Assembly (NCBI RefSeq): GCF_014193375.1
Contig: NZ_JACHZF010000003.1
Span: 145,386 to 209,385, forward strand
Direction: 5' to 3'
Length of the DNA stretch: 64,000 bases
Origin: Halomonas campaniensis
GTDB lineage: Bacteria > Pseudomonadota > Gammaproteobacteria > Pseudomonadales > Halomonadaceae
The position numbers and the translations under genes were made by a program. Shown in pieces: positions 34,453 to 45,653 of this stretch. The notes under the pieces are model-generated. The model searched no databases. It was not told where the DNA came from and was given only the letters and a program-made list of their open reading frames with translations. Position 1 is the first letter of the stretch. Each line of letters opens with the position of its first letter.

Positions 34453-35514
34453 CTACACCCGCTGGGCCCGGCCGGAGGCCGCCACCAGCGCCATCAATCG
34501 AGGGGCGATCTCGTCAAGCGTCACCACCTCGGCGGCGCCGCCCAGGGCGATGGCCTCCCGCGGCATGCCGAACACCACGCAGCTCGCCTCGTCCTGGGCG
34601 ATGGTCGGCGCCCCGGCCTGGCGCATCTCCAGCAGGCCGGCGGCGCCGTCCTTGCCCATGCCGGTCAGCAGCACGCCGATGGCGTTGCGTCCGGCCTGGG
34701 TGGCCGCCGAGTGAAAGAGCACATCCACCGAGGGCCGGTGGCGGTTGACCGGCGGCCCGTCATCCAGCCGCGCCACATAGTTGGCGCCGCTGCGGGCCAG
34801 CCTGAGGTGGGCATCCCCCGGGGCGATGTAGGCGTGGCCGGGCAGGACTCGCTCCCCCTCCTCGGCCTCCTTGACGCGGATCTGGCAGAGCCGGTCGAGC
34901 CGCTCGGCGAAGGAGCGGGTGAAGCCGCCGGGCATGTGCTGGGTGATCAGGATCGCCGGGCTGTTGGCCGGCAGCGGCTCGAGCACGCGGCGGATCGCCT
35001 CGGTGCCGCCGGTGGAGGCGCCGATGATCACCAGCTTCTCGCTGGAGACCAGCGGGGCCTTGAGGCGCGCCGGCGGCGGCTCGTCGCGGCGCCGGGCCCG
35101 CTGGGGCTGCGAGCGGGCCGCGGCACGGATCTTCTCGGCGATCTCCTCGGCGTACTCCAGCATGCCGTGGCGAATGCCGAGCGAGGGCTTGGCCACGAAG
35201 TCCAGGGCGCCCAGCTCCAGGGCCCGCAGGGTCACCTCCGAGCCGGCCTGGGTCAGCGAGGAGACCATCAGCACCGGCATGGGGCGCAGGCGCATCAGCC
35301 GCTCCAGGAAGTCGAGGCCGTCCATGCGCGGCATCTCCACGTCCAGGGTGAGCACGTCCGGGTTGTGGCGCTTGATCAGGTCCCGGGCCACCAGGGGGTC
35401 CGGCGCCACGGCCACCACCTCCATGTCGGGCTGGCTGTTGATGATCTCGCTGAGCAGGTCACGAATCAGCGCCGAGTCGTCGACGCACAGCACCCTTATC
35501 CTGGCTGCACTCAA
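34453..35514 (-). CDS. cheB: CheB, chemoreceptor methylesterase/deamidase
   Basis: Adaptation enzyme of 353 residues. The receiver domain ([12 protein letters not shown], phospho-Asp in [12 protein letters not shown]) is joined to the catalytic domain, with Ser in GASTGGTEA, His in [10 protein letters not shown] and Asp in [10 protein letters not shown] choose the TTG at 35514, which has AGGAGG six bases upstream and aligns with known CheB N-termini. The ATG at 35550 would add 12 unsupported residues. A sigma-28 promoter precedes it, so cheB-MCP-cheY-cheZ can be transcribed independently of cheR. Confidence 0.95.
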   Translation of the reverse strand: MSAARIRVLCVDDSALIRDLLSEIINSQPDMEVVAVAPDPLVARDLIKRHNPDVLTLDVEMPRMDGLDFLERLMRLRPMPVLMVSSLTQAGSEVTLRALELGALDFVAKPSLGIRHGMLEYAEEIAEKIRAAARSQPQRARRRDEPPPARLKAPLVSSEKLVIIGASTGGTEAIRRVLEPLPANSPAILITQHMPGGFTRSFAERLDRLCQIRVKEAEEGERVLPGHAYIAPGDAHLRLARSGANYVARLDDGPPVNRHRPSVDVLFHSAATQAGRNAIGVLLTGMGKDGAAGLLEMRQAGAPTIAQDEASCVVFGMPREAIALGGAAEVVTLDEIAPRLMALVAASGRAQRV

Positions 35515-35583
35515 GGCAGGCCTCCTCTCATTCGGCGTGACACTGCACACAGGCAGCCCCGCAGGATCTGGACTCTGATGGGA

Positions 35584-35610
35584 CTATCGGCAGGCGGCGA
35601 GAAGACTTTA
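35584..35610 (-). promoter_or_regulatory. Sigma-28 promoter for cheB-MCP-cheY-cheZ
   Basis: Minus-strand TAAA-N15-GCCGATAG, about 70 bp upstream of the cheB TTG start and inside the cheR-cheB gap. Confidence 0.85.
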
Positions 35611-35651
35611 GCCGCCCGAGGACGGCGGGAGGGGAAGCCGGCGCGAATGGC

Positions 35652-36521
35652 TCACGCCAGGGTGTAGACCGTCTGGCCCCGCAGCCGGAAGGCCTTGGTG
35701 ATGTAGGAGAAGTTCTCGGAGTGGCCGGCGAACAGCAGGCCGTCGGGCTTGAGCAGCGGGGCGAAGCGCTCCAGGATTCGGGCCTGGGTCGCCTTGTCGA
35801 AGTAGATCATCACGTTGCGGCAGAAGATCGCATCGAAGGGCCCCTTGAGCGGCCAGCCCGGCGCCAGCAGGTTGAGGGGCTCGAGCTCCACCATGGCCCG
35901 CAGGTCGGGGCGCACCCGCGCCAGTCCCGCCTGGCGCCCGGTGCCGCGCTGGAAGAACCGCCTAGTACGCGCCTCCTCGAGCTTGTGCACCTGCTCCAGC
36001 GGATAGATGCCGGCCCGCGCCCGGGCCAGCGCCTCGGTGTCGATATCGGTGCCGACCACCCGGGCCTCGCCCGCCCGCGACCCCAGGGTCTCGGCGAGGG
36101 TCATGGCGATGGAGTAGGGCTCCTCGCCGGTGGAGGCCGCCGCGCTCCAGATCCGGATCGGCCCTGGGCGGCTGCGCACATGCTCGGCCAGCAGCGGAAA
36201 GTGGTGGGCCTCGCGGAAGAAGGCGGTCAGGTTGGTGGTCAGGGCGTTGGTGAACGCCTCCCACTCCCGCGCCTCGGGCTGGCGCTCCAGGCGCGCCAGG
36301 TAGTCCCCGAAGCGGGTCAGGCCGTAGTGGCGCAGCCGCTTGGCGAGGCGGCTGTAGACCATCTCGCGCTTGTGCTCCGCCAGCACGATGCCGGCCCGCC
36401 GGTAGATCAGCTCGCGGATGCGGGTGAAGTCGGCATCGGTGAGCTCCAGGTCCCGTTCCATGGCCCCGCTGGATGACCAGCCGCCGGCGGCGAAGGCCGG
36501 CTGTTCCCTCGGCTCGCTCAA
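35652..36521 (-). CDS. cheR: CheR, chemoreceptor methyltransferase
   Basis: S-adenosylmethionine-dependent glutamate methyltransferase of up to 289 residues. The N-terminal helical domain (FTRIRELIYRRAGIVLAEHKREMVYSRLAKRL) and the Rossmann domain (IWSAAASTGEEPYSIAMTLAE, VVGTDIDTEALARARAGIY, FDAIFCRNVMIYFD) are complete. The start is uncertain: a TTG at 36521 overlaps the MCP stop (TTGA) behind GGAGGA, while an ATG at 36461 gives a tighter domain boundary. Its beta-subdomain should bind the WEEF/WESF tails of neighbouring receptors. Confidence 0.94.
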   Translation of the reverse strand: MSEPREQPAFAAGGWSSSGAMERDLELTDADFTRIRELIYRRAGIVLAEHKREMVYSRLAKRLRHYGLTRFGDYLARLERQPEAREWEAFTNALTTNLTAFFREAHHFPLLAEHVRSRPGPIRIWSAAASTGEEPYSIAMTLAETLGSRAGEARVVGTDIDTEALARARAGIYPLEQVHKLEEARTRRFFQRGTGRQAGLARVRPDLRAMVELEPLNLLAPGWPLKGPFDAIFCRNVMIYFDKATQARILERFAPLLKPDGLLFAGHSENFSYITKAFRLRGQTVYTLA

Positions 36522-38707
36522 AACTCCTCCCACTCCTCGACGTCGGCGGCCGGCTGGCGCACCGGCCGTTGCGTGGCCTCGCGGGAGACCGTCGGCCGGG
36601 CCCGGGGCGACTCGGGCTGGCGCTCACCGGCCTGGCCGTCGTCCGACCCGCGCCGCTCGGCCAGGCTCGGCGCCTGCTCCATGCCCGCCCCCCGGGTGCG
36701 GAAGGCGGTCACGGCGATGGCCAGCTGCTCGGCCTGGCGCTCCAGCTCCATGGCCGCCCGGGCCGTGGCCTGGACCCGCTCGGCGTTCTGCTGGGTGACC
36801 TGGTCCATCTCGGTGATGGCCTGGTTGATCTGGATGATGCCACCGCTCTGCTCCTCGGAGGCCGAGGAGATCTCGCCCATGATGTCGTTGACCCGCGTGG
36901 TGGCGGCGACCACCGCCTCGATGGCGGACTCGGCCTGCTGTACCACCGCGGCACCGGCGCCGATCTCCTTGGACGAGCCGTCGATCAGCGCGCGGATCTC
37001 CTTGGCGGCATCGGCGCTGCGCCCCGCCAGGTTGCGCACCTCGCCGGCCACCACCGCGAAGCCGCGGCCCTGCTCGCCGGCCCTGGCCGCCTCTACCGAG
37101 GCGTTGAGGGCCAGGATGTTGGTCTGGAAGGCGATGGAGTCGATGACATCGATGATCTCCGCCATCTTCTTCGAGCTCTCGGTGATCCGCCCCATGGTGG
37201 CCACCACGTCGTGCATCAGCTCGCCGGTCTCGCGCACCCGGGTGGCGTTCTCGGTGGCCAGGCCGCTGGCCTGGCGGGCGTTGTCGGTGTTCTGCTGCAC
37301 GGTGGTGGTCATCTCCTCCATGCTCGACGCCGTCTGCTGCAGCGAGGCGGCCTGCTGTTCGGTGCGCGACGAGAGATCGTCGTTGCCCACCGCGATGTCG
37401 CGGGCCGCCGGGGTCACCACCTTGATGCCCGAGTGAACGTCGCCGACGATGCTGCCCAGGCTCTTGCGCATCACGTCCAGCGCCCCCAGCAGGCGTCCCA
37501 CCTCGTCGCGGCGCCGCTCGGGCACCCGGGCCGCCAGGTTTCCGGCGGCGATCTGCAGGGTGAAGTCGATGGCGTGGGTGAGCGGACGCATCACCGCCCG
37601 CAGCAGCAGGGCGCCCAGCAGCACCAGCAGCAGCAGGCCGGCGACCAGCACCCCGAGCTGCATCATCAACATCTGCTGCTGGCCCGCCTCGGCGGCCGCG
37701 GCCATGGCCTGGGCGGCACGCCGCTCGCGCTGGATCAGCGCGTTGACGGACGCGGTCAGCTCGGCCGAGGTCTCGAGGAGCTCAGGCGCGTCGTTGTTGA
37801 GGGCCATCATGGCGTCGAAGGCCTCGCCGGTGAGCGAGCCCGCCACGGGCAGCAGCCCCTCCTGCAGGTAGGTGTGCAGCGCCTCGCCGAAGGCGCGGGT
37901 CTCGGGCGCCTGGTTCACCTCCCGAGCCATGAAGTCCGCCCAGATGCCCTCTACCCGCTCGACGGTCTGCTCCAGGCCCGCCGCCAGCTCGTGGCGGATG
38001 TTGAGCAGCGCCATGCGCTCCTGGCCGGAGAGGCTCTGGGGGGCCTCGCTGACCAGCTGGCCGATCTGCTGCAGACGCACCACGTCCTCGAGGCCGTCAC
38101 GGTTGAGCTCGGCCAGCCGCTCGCCGGAGGCCTGGAGGCCGAACAGCCCCATCCCGCCACTGGCCACCAGCAGCAGGGCGGCCACGCCCACCATCAGGGT
38201 GATGCGGGCACGCACGGTGCCCAGATTGATGCGCGCCAGGGCGCCGCGCAGCCCGCGGCGACGCAGGCGACCGCGCACCAGCTTGAGGTGCCGGCCCTTG
38301 CCCTCGCGGATCCGCGCATAGGCCGCCTCGGCCTGGTCGATCGCCTCGCGTGTCGCCTTGACCCGCACCGAGGCGTAGCCCACCAGGGTGCCGTCCTCGA
38401 TGATCGGCGTGACGCTGGCATCCACCCAGTAGTGGTCGCCGTTCTTGCGGCGGTTCTTGACCAGGCCGCGCCAGCTCTGGCCCTCCGCCAGGGTCTCCCA
38501 GAGGTTGGCGAAGGCCTCCGGCGGCATGTCGGGATGGCGCACCAGGTTGTGGGGCGAGCCGATCAGCTCCTCGTGGGCATAGCCGCTGACCTCGACGAAG
38601 GCCGGGTTGGCATAGGTGATCCGCCCCTTGAGGTCGGTCCGCGAGATCAGGAAATGATCGTCCTTGAGCTCGTACTCGTGCCCGGTGACTGGCTGGTTAT
38701 CGCGCAT
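36518..38707 (-). CDS. PAS-containing methyl-accepting chemotaxis protein (Aer/Tar hybrid)
   Basis: Chemoreceptor of 729 residues with two sensing regions. An N-terminal cytoplasmic PAS domain (about 15-120: GRITYANPAFVEVSGYAHEELIG, HPDMPPEAFANLW, NGDHYWV) resembles that of Aer redox sensors. It is followed by TM1, a periplasmic helical bundle (about 190-375), TM2, HAMP and a full signalling tip. The C-terminus is VEEWEEF, a CheR-tethering peptide. It probably responds to redox or energy state plus an external signal. GGGAG precedes the ATG. It overlaps cheR. Confidence 0.92.
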   Translation of the reverse strand: MRDNQPVTGHEYELKDDHFLISRTDLKGRITYANPAFVEVSGYAHEELIGSPHNLVRHPDMPPEAFANLWETLAEGQSWRGLVKNRRKNGDHYWVDASVTPIIEDGTLVGYASVRVKATREAIDQAEAAYARIREGKGRHLKLVRGRLRRRGLRGALARINLGTVRARITLMVGVAALLLVASGGMGLFGLQASGERLAELNRDGLEDVVRLQQIGQLVSEAPQSLSGQERMALLNIRHELAAGLEQTVERVEGIWADFMAREVNQAPETRAFGEALHTYLQEGLLPVAGSLTGEAFDAMMALNNDAPELLETSAELTASVNALIQRERRAAQAMAAAAEAGQQQMLMMQLGVLVAGLLLLVLLGALLLRAVMRPLTHAIDFTLQIAAGNLAARVPERRRDEVGRLLGALDVMRKSLGSIVGDVHSGIKVVTPAARDIAVGNDDLSSRTEQQAASLQQTASSMEEMTTTVQQNTDNARQASGLATENATRVRETGELMHDVVATMGRITESSKKMAEIIDVIDSIAFQTNILALNASVEAARAGEQGRGFAVVAGEVRNLAGRSADAAKEIRALIDGSSKEIGAGAAVVQQAESAIEAVVAATTRVNDIMGEISSASEEQSGGIIQINQAITEMDQVTQQNAERVQATARAAMELERQAEQLAIAVTAFRTRGAGMEQAPSLAERRGSDDGQAGERQPESPRARPTVSREATQRPVRQPAADVEEWEEF

Positions 38708-38814
38708 CGTCTGCTCCCTTTGGCGACTTTCGGCGCCGCTCTTCTGGTTGGCTTATGGGTCGGCGGCCAGCGCGGGGCCTTGCCCGGCGCTAGCCGCCAC
38801 ATTCGGTCCCGGGG

Positions 38815-40158
38815 TCAGAAGGACTCCCACTCCCGGTCGGGGTCGGCCTTTCGCGACGCGCCGTCTGTCACCGGCCGCGCGGCGGCGGCCGGCATCAGCG
38901 CCGGCATCCAGCGGGCCAGGCTGTCGCCCGGCCGCACCGCCTCCGGGGCCTCGCCGGCCCGCGGCGGCACCCGGAACCCCGCCACCGCGCCGGTCAGGCG
39001 CTCCGCCTCGGCCTCCACCTGATTGGCCACCGCGGCGGCCTGCTGCACCAGGTCCGCGTTCTGCTGGGTCACCTGATCCATCTGGGCCACCGCCAGGTTG
39101 ACCTGGTCGATGCCGTGGCTCTGCTCCTGGGAGGCGGAGGCGATCTCATCCATGATGTCGCTCACCTTCTGCACGGCGGCGACGATTTCCTCCATGGTCT
39201 GGCCCGCCCGGTCGGCCCGCTGGGTGCCCGCCTCGACGCGGGCCACCGAGGCCTCGATCAGTCCGCGGATCTCCCGGGAGGCGTCCGCCGAGCGGCCGGC
39301 CAGGCTGCGCACCTCGCCGGCCACGACCGCGAAGCCGCGGCCCTGCTCGCCGGCCCGGGCCGCCTCCACCGAGGCGTTGAGCGCCAGGATGTTTGTCTGG
39401 AAGGCGATCGAGTCGATCACCTTGATGATCTCGGTGATCTGCCGGGAGCTCTGGCTGATCTCGTGCATGGTGGTGACCACCTCGCCCACCACCTGGCCGC
39501 CATCCCCGGCCGTGCGCGACGCCTCCCCGGCCAGCTGGCTGGCATGGCGGGCGTTGTCGGCGTTCTGCTTCACCGTGGAGGAGAGCTCCTCCATGCTGGA
39601 GGCGGTCTCCTGCAGCGCCGCCGCCTGCTGCTCGGTGCGCGCCGAGAGGTCGTTGTTGCCGTTGGCGATATGCTGGGAGCCCTGGTAGATGGCATCGCTA
39701 CTGCGTCGCACCGTTCCCACCGTGTGCGACAGGCTCTGCTGCATGGTCTCGACCGCCGCGTAGAGCCAGCCGATCTCGTTGTTGCCCAGGTGCTCGATGG
39801 GCACCGAGAGGTCCCCCTTGGCCATGGTGTCGAAGTGGGTCACCACCCGCGACAGCGGCCGCAGCACGTTGACGGTGACACCCCAGACCACCGCCAGGGT
39901 GGTCAGCACCGCCGCCGCCAGCACGCCGAGGATGGCGAGCCGCAGGGTGGCGGAGAGCTCGGCGAAGGCCTGCTGGTGCCGGGCGCCAGCCTCGCCGGCA
40001 TGGGGGGCGAGCTCGGCCATGGCCGCGCCGGATTGACCCAGGACATGGAGCCCCAGGAAGCTGAGGATCAGGATCAGCACGAAGAAGGTGCCCAGTACCA
40101 GGAACCAGCTCAGCCGCACCGTCATGTTGTCGAAGATCCGCTTGATCAGTCGCTTCAC
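38815..40158 (-). CDS. Chemoreceptor with very short periplasmic loop
   Basis: Methyl-accepting protein of 447 residues. Two membrane helices (about 17-40 and 72-95) flank only about 30 periplasmic residues, so it lacks a conventional ligand-binding domain. HAMP ([21 protein letters not shown]), methylation helices and the conserved tip follow, and the tail DREWESF is a CheR-binding pentapeptide. Such receptors may sense through the membrane or HAMP, or simply augment the array. It starts with GTG behind AAGGTGG; an ATG 11 codons later is possible. Confidence 0.9.
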   Translation of the reverse strand: MKRLIKRIFDNMTVRLSWFLVLGTFFVLILILSFLGLHVLGQSGAAMAELAPHAGEAGARHQQAFAELSATLRLAILGVLAAAVLTTLAVVWGVTVNVLRPLSRVVTHFDTMAKGDLSVPIEHLGNNEIGWLYAAVETMQQSLSHTVGTVRRSSDAIYQGSQHIANGNNDLSARTEQQAAALQETASSMEELSSTVKQNADNARHASQLAGEASRTAGDGGQVVGEVVTTMHEISQSSRQITEIIKVIDSIAFQTNILALNASVEAARAGEQGRGFAVVAGEVRSLAGRSADASREIRGLIEASVARVEAGTQRADRAGQTMEEIVAAVQKVSDIMDEIASASQEQSHGIDQVNLAVAQMDQVTQQNADLVQQAAAVANQVEAEAERLTGAVAGFRVPPRAGEAPEAVRPGDSLARWMPALMPAAAARPVTDGASRKADPDREWESF

Positions 40159-40275
40159 GCTGCCACCTTGTGTCTGCTGCGAGCGGGCCGGAGCCGCCCG
40201 TCATGTTCCGGGAGGGGCGGCATCTGTCGGCCGGCTCTCCTCCCCTGGCGCCAGGGGGCGTCGGGTGCCGCCGGT

Positions 40276-41913
40276 TCAGCTCTCGGCCAGCGCCGGTTGC
40301 CGCTGCGGCGCCGGAAGTACCGCGTGAGACTCGGGCTCGGCTGAGGCCGAGGCGGCCGGCCGCGCCGCCTCGCCGCCGGTCCGGAAGCGCAGCACGTGAT
40401 CGCGCAGGCGGTGGCTCTGGGTGGCCAGGCGCTGGGAGGCCAGGGTGTGCTCCTCGACCAGGCCAGCGTTCTGCTGGGTCATGCGATCCATCTGCGACAC
40501 GGCGTCGTTGACCTGCTCGATGCCGTGGCTCTGCTCCCGGGAGGCCGCGGAGATATCGCCGACCAGGGTGCTGAGCTGGGTGATCTCCCGGGCGATGCCG
40601 GCAATGATCTCGCCGGCCTCCTCCACCCGCCGGCTGCCCTCCTCCACCTGGCCGCCGGAGGTCTCGATGAGCCCCTTGATCTCCCGGGCGGCATCGGCGC
40701 TGCGGCTGGCGAGCTTGCGCACCTCCTCGGCCACCACCGCGAAGCCGCGGCCGTGCTCGCCGGCGCGGGCCGCCTCGACGGAGGCATTGAGCGCCAGGAT
40801 GTTGGTCTGGAAAGCGATGGCGTCGATGGTGTCGACGATGGTGATCATCTGGGTGGCGCTCTCGTTGATCGCCGCCATGGAGGCCTCCACGCCGCTCATC
40901 GCCTCGCGGCCCCGCTCGGCGCTGCTGGCCGAGCTGCCGGCCAGCTCGCGGGCCTGGTCGCTGTGCTCGGCGTTCTGCTTCACGGTGGCGGTGAGCTGCT
41001 CCATGCTCGAGGCGGTCTCGGCCAGGGAGGCCGCCTGCTGCTCGGTGCGCGTGGCCAGCTCGTCGTTGCCGGCGCTGAGCTCGTCCACGGCCTCCCCCAG
41101 CTCGTCGGCGCTGCGGTGGATGTCGCCGATGGTGGCCGCCAGGGTGGCGCGCATCCGGTCGATGTCGTGCAGCAGGCTCTCGCCCTCGGCGCGGCCGAGC
41201 CTGACATCGCGGGTCAGGTCGCCGTCGGCGATATGGCGCACCACCTCCGCCGCATAGCGCGGATCGCCGCCCAGGCGGCGGGAGATATCGCGGATCACCA
41301 GGCCCATCAGCAGCGTCAGCGGCAGGCCCACCGCCAGCAGCGACAGCAGGTTGCCGATCAGCGACTCCAGGAAGGCCGCGTCGATGTCGTCGATGTAGAC
41401 CCCGGTGCCGACCACCCAGCCCCAGGGCGCGTAGTAGCCGTGGAAGGAGGACTTCTCGGCCAGCCCCCCCTGTTCCTCGTGGGCCCAGAGATAGTCGACG
41501 AAGCCGTCGTCCTGGTGCACCGACTCCACGAACTCGCGGAACAGGTAACGCCCCTCCTCGTTCTGGAAGTCGCCGACGAAGGTGCCCACCGGCAGGCGCG
41601 GGTGGGCCAGCAGCTCATAGGCCTCGTTGAAGATATAGATGTAGCCGCGACCCTGGTCGTAGGTCATGTCGCGCACCATGGCGGCCGCCACGCTCCTGGC
41701 CTCGGCCTCGTCCAGCTCGCCATCGGCCATCCGCTCGGCCTGGCCGGCGATGGCGTTCATCGCCATGTCGATGCTGTCACCCAGCGCCGCCTTGCGTTCG
41801 GCCAGCATGGTCTGGCGGTTTTCCCAGGCCCCCCAGCCGACCAGCAGCAGCATGGCCAGCCAGATTACCCCCAAAAGCCCCCAGAGCTTCTTCGTCGTCG
41901 ACAGTCCCTGCAT
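40276..41913 (-). CDS. Cache-domain methyl-accepting chemotaxis protein
   Basis: Chemoreceptor of 545 residues. TM1 (about 10-28) is followed by a single Cache domain ([57 protein letters not shown]), the sCache_2 type that in other species binds small carboxylates or amines. TM2, HAMP and signalling tip follow. The C-terminus ends PALAES and has no tethering pentapeptide, unlike the three receptors just downstream. It has its own sigma-28-like promoter. Confidence 0.92.
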   Translation of the reverse strand: MQGLSTTKKLWGLLGVIWLAMLLLVGWGAWENRQTMLAERKAALGDSIDMAMNAIAGQAERMADGELDEAEARSVAAAMVRDMTYDQGRGYIYIFNEAYELLAHPRLPVGTFVGDFQNEEGRYLFREFVESVHQDDGFVDYLWAHEEQGGLAEKSSFHGYYAPWGWVVGTGVYIDDIDAAFLESLIGNLLSLLAVGLPLTLLMGLVIRDISRRLGGDPRYAAEVVRHIADGDLTRDVRLGRAEGESLLHDIDRMRATLAATIGDIHRSADELGEAVDELSAGNDELATRTEQQAASLAETASSMEQLTATVKQNAEHSDQARELAGSSASSAERGREAMSGVEASMAAINESATQMITIVDTIDAIAFQTNILALNASVEAARAGEHGRGFAVVAEEVRKLASRSADAAREIKGLIETSGGQVEEGSRRVEEAGEIIAGIAREITQLSTLVGDISAASREQSHGIEQVNDAVSQMDRMTQQNAGLVEEHTLASQRLATQSHRLRDHVLRFRTGGEAARPAASASAEPESHAVLPAPQRQPALAES

Positions 41914-41964
41914 GCGTCCCTCGGTCTTGCTTGTTATTGATAACGAGTGTTGGTGATGAATGTT

Positions 41965-41991
41965 CTATCGGCGGCCGCCGGGTCTACTTGA
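41965..41991 (-). promoter_or_regulatory. Sigma-28-like promoter for the Cache chemoreceptor
   Basis: Minus-strand TCAA-N15-GCCGATAG; the -35 deviates in one base, the same variant seen at 46640, 50419 and 52203. It sits 52 bp upstream of the ATG at 41913. Confidence 0.75.
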
Positions 41992-42019
41992 GCCCGGCGG
42001 CCGGCAACGCGACCCGGCG

Positions 42020-42517
42020 TCAGTCCGAGGCCTTCTCCACCAGCGCCATCTCCTCGCTGGTCAGCAGCTTGTCGATGTCCACCAGTACCAGCATGCGGTC
42101 GTCCAGGCTGCCCAGGCCGCTGAGGAAGTCGGAGGAGAGGGTCACCCCGAATTCCGGCGCCGGCTTGATCTGCTCCGGGGTGAGGGTCATGACGTCGGAG
42201 ACGCCATCCACCACGATGCCGACGACGCGGTCGGCCACGTTGACCACGATCACCACCGTCTGGCCGCCGTACTCCACCCGCTCGAGGTGGAACTTGATGC
42301 GCAGGTCGACGATGGGCACGATCACGCCGCGCAGGTTGGTCACCCCCTTGATGAAGTCCGGCGCATTGGCGATGCGGGTGACGTTCTCGTAGCCGCGGAT
42401 CTCCTGGACCTTGAGGATGTCGATGGCGTACTCCTCGTCCCCCAGGGAGAACACCAGGAACTCGCGGTTCTGGGCTTCGGCAGCCGCCATGGCGGCATTG
42501 GCATTCAGGCTGGTCAT
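42020..42517 (-). CDS. cheW: CheW, chemotaxis coupling protein
   Basis: Adaptor of 165 residues linking chemoreceptors to CheA. The SH3-like double barrel is evident: [45 protein letters not shown] and [15 protein letters not shown]. The last 15 residues are an acidic tail. The ATG overlaps the cheA stop by 4 bp, so the two are co-translated in fixed proportion. Confidence 0.97.
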   Translation of the reverse strand: MTSLNANAAMAAAEAQNREFLVFSLGDEEYAIDILKVQEIRGYENVTRIANAPDFIKGVTNLRGVIVPIVDLRIKFHLERVEYGGQTVVIVVNVADRVVGIVVDGVSDVMTLTPEQIKPAPEFGVTLSSDFLSGLGSLDDRMLVLVDIDKLLTSEEMALVEKASD

Positions 42518-44661
42518 TGGCTGTCTCCTTCCACACGGAAGAGCTGGTCATCGTTGGCAGGCGCGCGGCTCGGGCGGCGCGCCTCCCGCTTGGTTCGGTC
42601 CAGGCGATGCAGGCCGGCGATATCCAGGATCAGCGCCACGCTGCCATCGCCGAGAATGGTCGCCGCGGAGATGCCGGGGACCTTGCGATAGTTGGTCTCG
42701 AGGTTCTTCACCACCACCTGCTGCTGGCCGACCAGGTCGTCCACCAGCAACGCATAGCGACGCCCCTCGCCCTGCACGATCACGGCGATGGTCTCGGTGA
42801 GCTCGGTGCGCGCCCCCTGGACGTCCAGCGCCTCGTGGACGGCCACCACCGGCAGGTACTCGTCCCGCACCTTGAGCACCACATCGTCGCCGGCCATGGA
42901 GTAGAGGTCCTCGCGGGCCGGCTGCAGCGACTCCAGCACCGTGGAGAGCGGCAGAATGAAGACCTCCTGGCCCACCTTGATCAGCATGCCGTCGAGGATC
43001 GCCAGGGTCAGCGGCAGCACGATGCGGATCGTCGTCCCCTCGCCCCGGCGCGACATGATCTGCACGTGGCCGCCCATCCCCTGGATGTTGCGCTTGACCA
43101 CATCCATGCCCACGCCGCGACCGGAGACATCGGTCACCGCCTTGGCGGTGGAGAACCCCGGGGCGAAGATCAGCTGCCACACCTCGTCGTCGCTCATGGT
43201 GTCGGAGACCGGCAGGCCGCTCTCCCGCGCCTTGGCCAGCAGCCGGTCGCGATCGAGGCCGGCGCCGTCGTCGATGACTTCGATGAGGATGTTGCCGCCC
43301 TGGTGGCGGGCCGAGAGGGTCAGCCGACCGGTGCGCGGCTTGCCCTGGGCCTCGCGCTCCTCGGGCGGCTCGATACCGTGGTCGAGGCTGTTGCGCACCA
43401 GGTGGGTCAGCGGGTCGATGATCCGCTCGGTCAGACTCTTGTCGAGTTCGGTGGACTCCCCTTCGGTGACCAGCTCGATCTCCTTGCCGAGCTTGGCCGA
43501 GGTCTCGCGCACCACCCGCGGGAAGCGGCTGAAGACGAAGTCCATGGGAATCATGCGGATCGACATCACCGCTTCCTGGAGGTCCCGGGCGTTGCGCTGC
43601 AGCAGGCTCATGCCGTTGAGCAGCGAGCCGTTGCCCACGCCACCCAGCTCGCTCACGGTCTGGTCGAGCATCGACTGGGTGATGATCAGCTCGCCCACCA
43701 GGTTGATGATCTGGTCGACCTTGTCCACCGAGACGCGGATCGAGGTGGACTCGGCGCTGCCCTTGGAGGCGGGCTTGGCGCGGGGCGCCGCCTTGGGCCT
43801 GTCGGAAGCCGGCGGCGCGGCACTGGCCTCGGCGGGTGCCGGGGCCGACTCGACGGCGGCCGACGGAGCGCTCGCCTCGGGAGCGGCGGTCGGCTCGGCC
43901 GGGGCGCTAGGCTCGGCGCTCGCCGGCTTGACCTCCACCTGCTCCGGTTCGGCGATGAAGCACATCACCGCCTCGATATCGTCGGCGCTGGCGGTGGTCG
44001 CCAGCACCACCTCGTAGCGGGCCTGGTCACCGGATTGGCAGCGGATCTCGCCCAGCTGCTCCAGCTCCTCGACCAGCAGCTGACGGTCGTCGTCGCTGAC
44101 GCCCAGCAGCGCCACGACCAGGGCACCGCCTTCGGCGTCCGCGACAGGCGCCGGTGCCGCGCCGGCGGTATCGGGAACCGCCTCGTCCTGGGCGGTGGAA
44201 CGGGAGGCCGTCCCGCTTTCCGCCGTTTCCGGCTTGGTCTCCCTGGGCGCCGGCGCCCCCTCCAGCCCCTGGCCGATCTCCTCCAGTGCCAGCTGCTGGA
44301 GGGTCTGGCAGATGCGCTCGAAGGCGGCCTGGTCGGGCTCGTCGCCGTTGCGGTAGGCGTCCAGCTGGTCGTTGAGCATGTCCTTGGTTTCCAGGAAGGT
44401 ATCGACGATATCCCGGCGCAGGGTCAGCTCGCCCTTGCGGGTGTGGTCGAGCAGGTTCTCGAACAGGTGGGTGGTCTTCTGCAGCACGTCGAAGCCGAAG
44501 GTCCCGGCGCCGCCCTTGATGGAGTGGGCGGCGCGGAAGATGGCGTTGAGCTGCTCGGCATCGGGCGCCTCGACGTCCAGCTCGAGGAGGTGGCGCTCCA
44601 TGTCGGCGAGCAGCTCCTCGGCCTCTTCGAAGAAGGTGTCGTAGAAATCGGTGATATCCAT
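42514..44661 (-). CDS. cheA: CheA, chemotaxis histidine kinase
   Basis: Kinase of 715 residues that phosphorylates CheY and CheB. Domains in order: HPt with phospho-acceptor His46 ([15 protein letters not shown]), a P2 region around 165-235, an Ala/Pro/Glu-rich linker (about 235-310), the dimerisation helices ([23 protein letters not shown]), an HATPase domain ([39 protein letters not shown]) and a CheW-like regulatory domain. The ATG at 44661 has AGGA upstream. The P2-to-P3 linker is longer than in E. coli. Confidence 0.97.
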   Translation of the reverse strand: MDITDFYDTFFEEAEELLADMERHLLELDVEAPDAEQLNAIFRAAHSIKGGAGTFGFDVLQKTTHLFENLLDHTRKGELTLRRDIVDTFLETKDMLNDQLDAYRNGDEPDQAAFERICQTLQQLALEEIGQGLEGAPAPRETKPETAESGTASRSTAQDEAVPDTAGAAPAPVADAEGGALVVALLGVSDDDRQLLVEELEQLGEIRCQSGDQARYEVVLATTASADDIEAVMCFIAEPEQVEVKPASAEPSAPAEPTAAPEASAPSAAVESAPAPAEASAAPPASDRPKAAPRAKPASKGSAESTSIRVSVDKVDQIINLVGELIITQSMLDQTVSELGGVGNGSLLNGMSLLQRNARDLQEAVMSIRMIPMDFVFSRFPRVVRETSAKLGKEIELVTEGESTELDKSLTERIIDPLTHLVRNSLDHGIEPPEEREAQGKPRTGRLTLSARHQGGNILIEVIDDGAGLDRDRLLAKARESGLPVSDTMSDDEVWQLIFAPGFSTAKAVTDVSGRGVGMDVVKRNIQGMGGHVQIMSRRGEGTTIRIVLPLTLAILDGMLIKVGQEVFILPLSTVLESLQPAREDLYSMAGDDVVLKVRDEYLPVVAVHEALDVQGARTELTETIAVIVQGEGRRYALLVDDLVGQQQVVVKNLETNYRKVPGISAATILGDGSVALILDIAGLHRLDRTKREARRPSRAPANDDQLFRVEGDSQ

Positions 44662-44681
44662 CCGCACATCCTGCTCGTGAA

Positions 44682-45653
44682 TTAGAGGTTGGCCTCGGGG
44701 GCCGCCTCTCCGCCGAGGGCCTGGCGCAGGCTCTCGGCAAACGCCTCCACCGGTGCCAGGTCGACGTCGCCGCCCCCGAGCCTGGCCGCGGGCGAGGGCA
44801 TGCCCGGCCCGTCCAGCAGCGCCGGGCGGCGAATCTGCTCGCTGACATCGGGGAACAGCACCAGCAGCTCGATGCGCCGGTTGGCCGGGTCCATGGGCTC
44901 GCGCTCGGGCAGCGTCACCCGGTCGGCGAAGCCCGAGACCCGCAGCAGCTTCGCCGAGTCAAGGCCGCCGGCCACCAGCTCTCGCCGGGAGGCGTTGGCC
45001 CGGTCGCTGGAGAGCTCCCAGTTGCTGTAGCCCCGATAGCCCCCGGCGTAGGGCATGCTGTCGGTGTGGCCACCGATGCTCAGGTCGTTATCCAGCTCGT
45101 TGAGCAGCGGCGCCATGGTCCGCAAGAGGTTGCGCATGTAGGGGGCGACCCGGTCGCTGCCCACGTCGAACATCGGCCGCTGCTCGGTATCCAGCAGCTG
45201 GATGCGCAGTCCCTCCCGGGTCATGTCGAAGCGCAGCTGGCTGCGCAGGTGCCGCAGCTCGGGGTCCTCCTGGATCGCCGACTCGATGCGCCGCTGCAGG
45301 TCCATGAAGAAGTTGCGCTGCACCTCGCTGGGCCGGGTCTGGGTGCGCATGTCGATCCGCGCCCGCTCGCCCTCGGAGTGCACCGGGTCCGGTCCGCCGC
45401 CGGGAATCACGCTGCTGGTCTGGGCGCTGCCGTCACCGCCGGTGATGGCCGTGACCAGCGGGGTGCGGAAGTACTCCGCCACCCCCTCGCGCTGCTCGGG
45501 GCTTGCCGCCGAGAGGATCCACATCACCAGGAACAGCGCCATCAGGGCGGTCATGAAGTCGGCCAGGGCGATCTTCCAGCTCCCCCCGTGGTGCTGGTGG
45601 ACGACCTTCTTGCGCCGGATGATGATCGGGCGCCGCTCGCCTGCCGCGCTCAT
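44682..45653 (-). CDS. motB: MotB stator subunit (second stator pair, E. coli-like)
   Basis: Stator protein of 323 residues. A basic N-terminus (RRKKVV) leads to the membrane helix ALADFMTALMALFLVMW with proton-binding Asp32, then a linker and an OmpA-like peptidoglycan-binding domain (IGGHTDSMPY, NWELSSDRANASRREL, NRRIELLVLF). The helix matches proton-type E. coli MotB more closely than the copy at 21253-21942. Coupled to motA by a 4-bp overlap and followed 20 bp later by cheA, the classic mocha-type arrangement. Confidence 0.95.
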   Translation of the reverse strand: MSAAGERRPIIIRRKKVVHQHHGGSWKIALADFMTALMALFLVMWILSAASPEQREGVAEYFRTPLVTAITGGDGSAQTSSVIPGGGPDPVHSEGERARIDMRTQTRPSEVQRNFFMDLQRRIESAIQEDPELRHLRSQLRFDMTREGLRIQLLDTEQRPMFDVGSDRVAPYMRNLLRTMAPLLNELDNDLSIGGHTDSMPYAGGYRGYSNWELSSDRANASRRELVAGGLDSAKLLRVSGFADRVTLPEREPMDPANRRIELLVLFPDVSEQIRRPALLDGPGMPSPAARLGGGDVDLAPVEAFAESLRQALGGEAAPEANL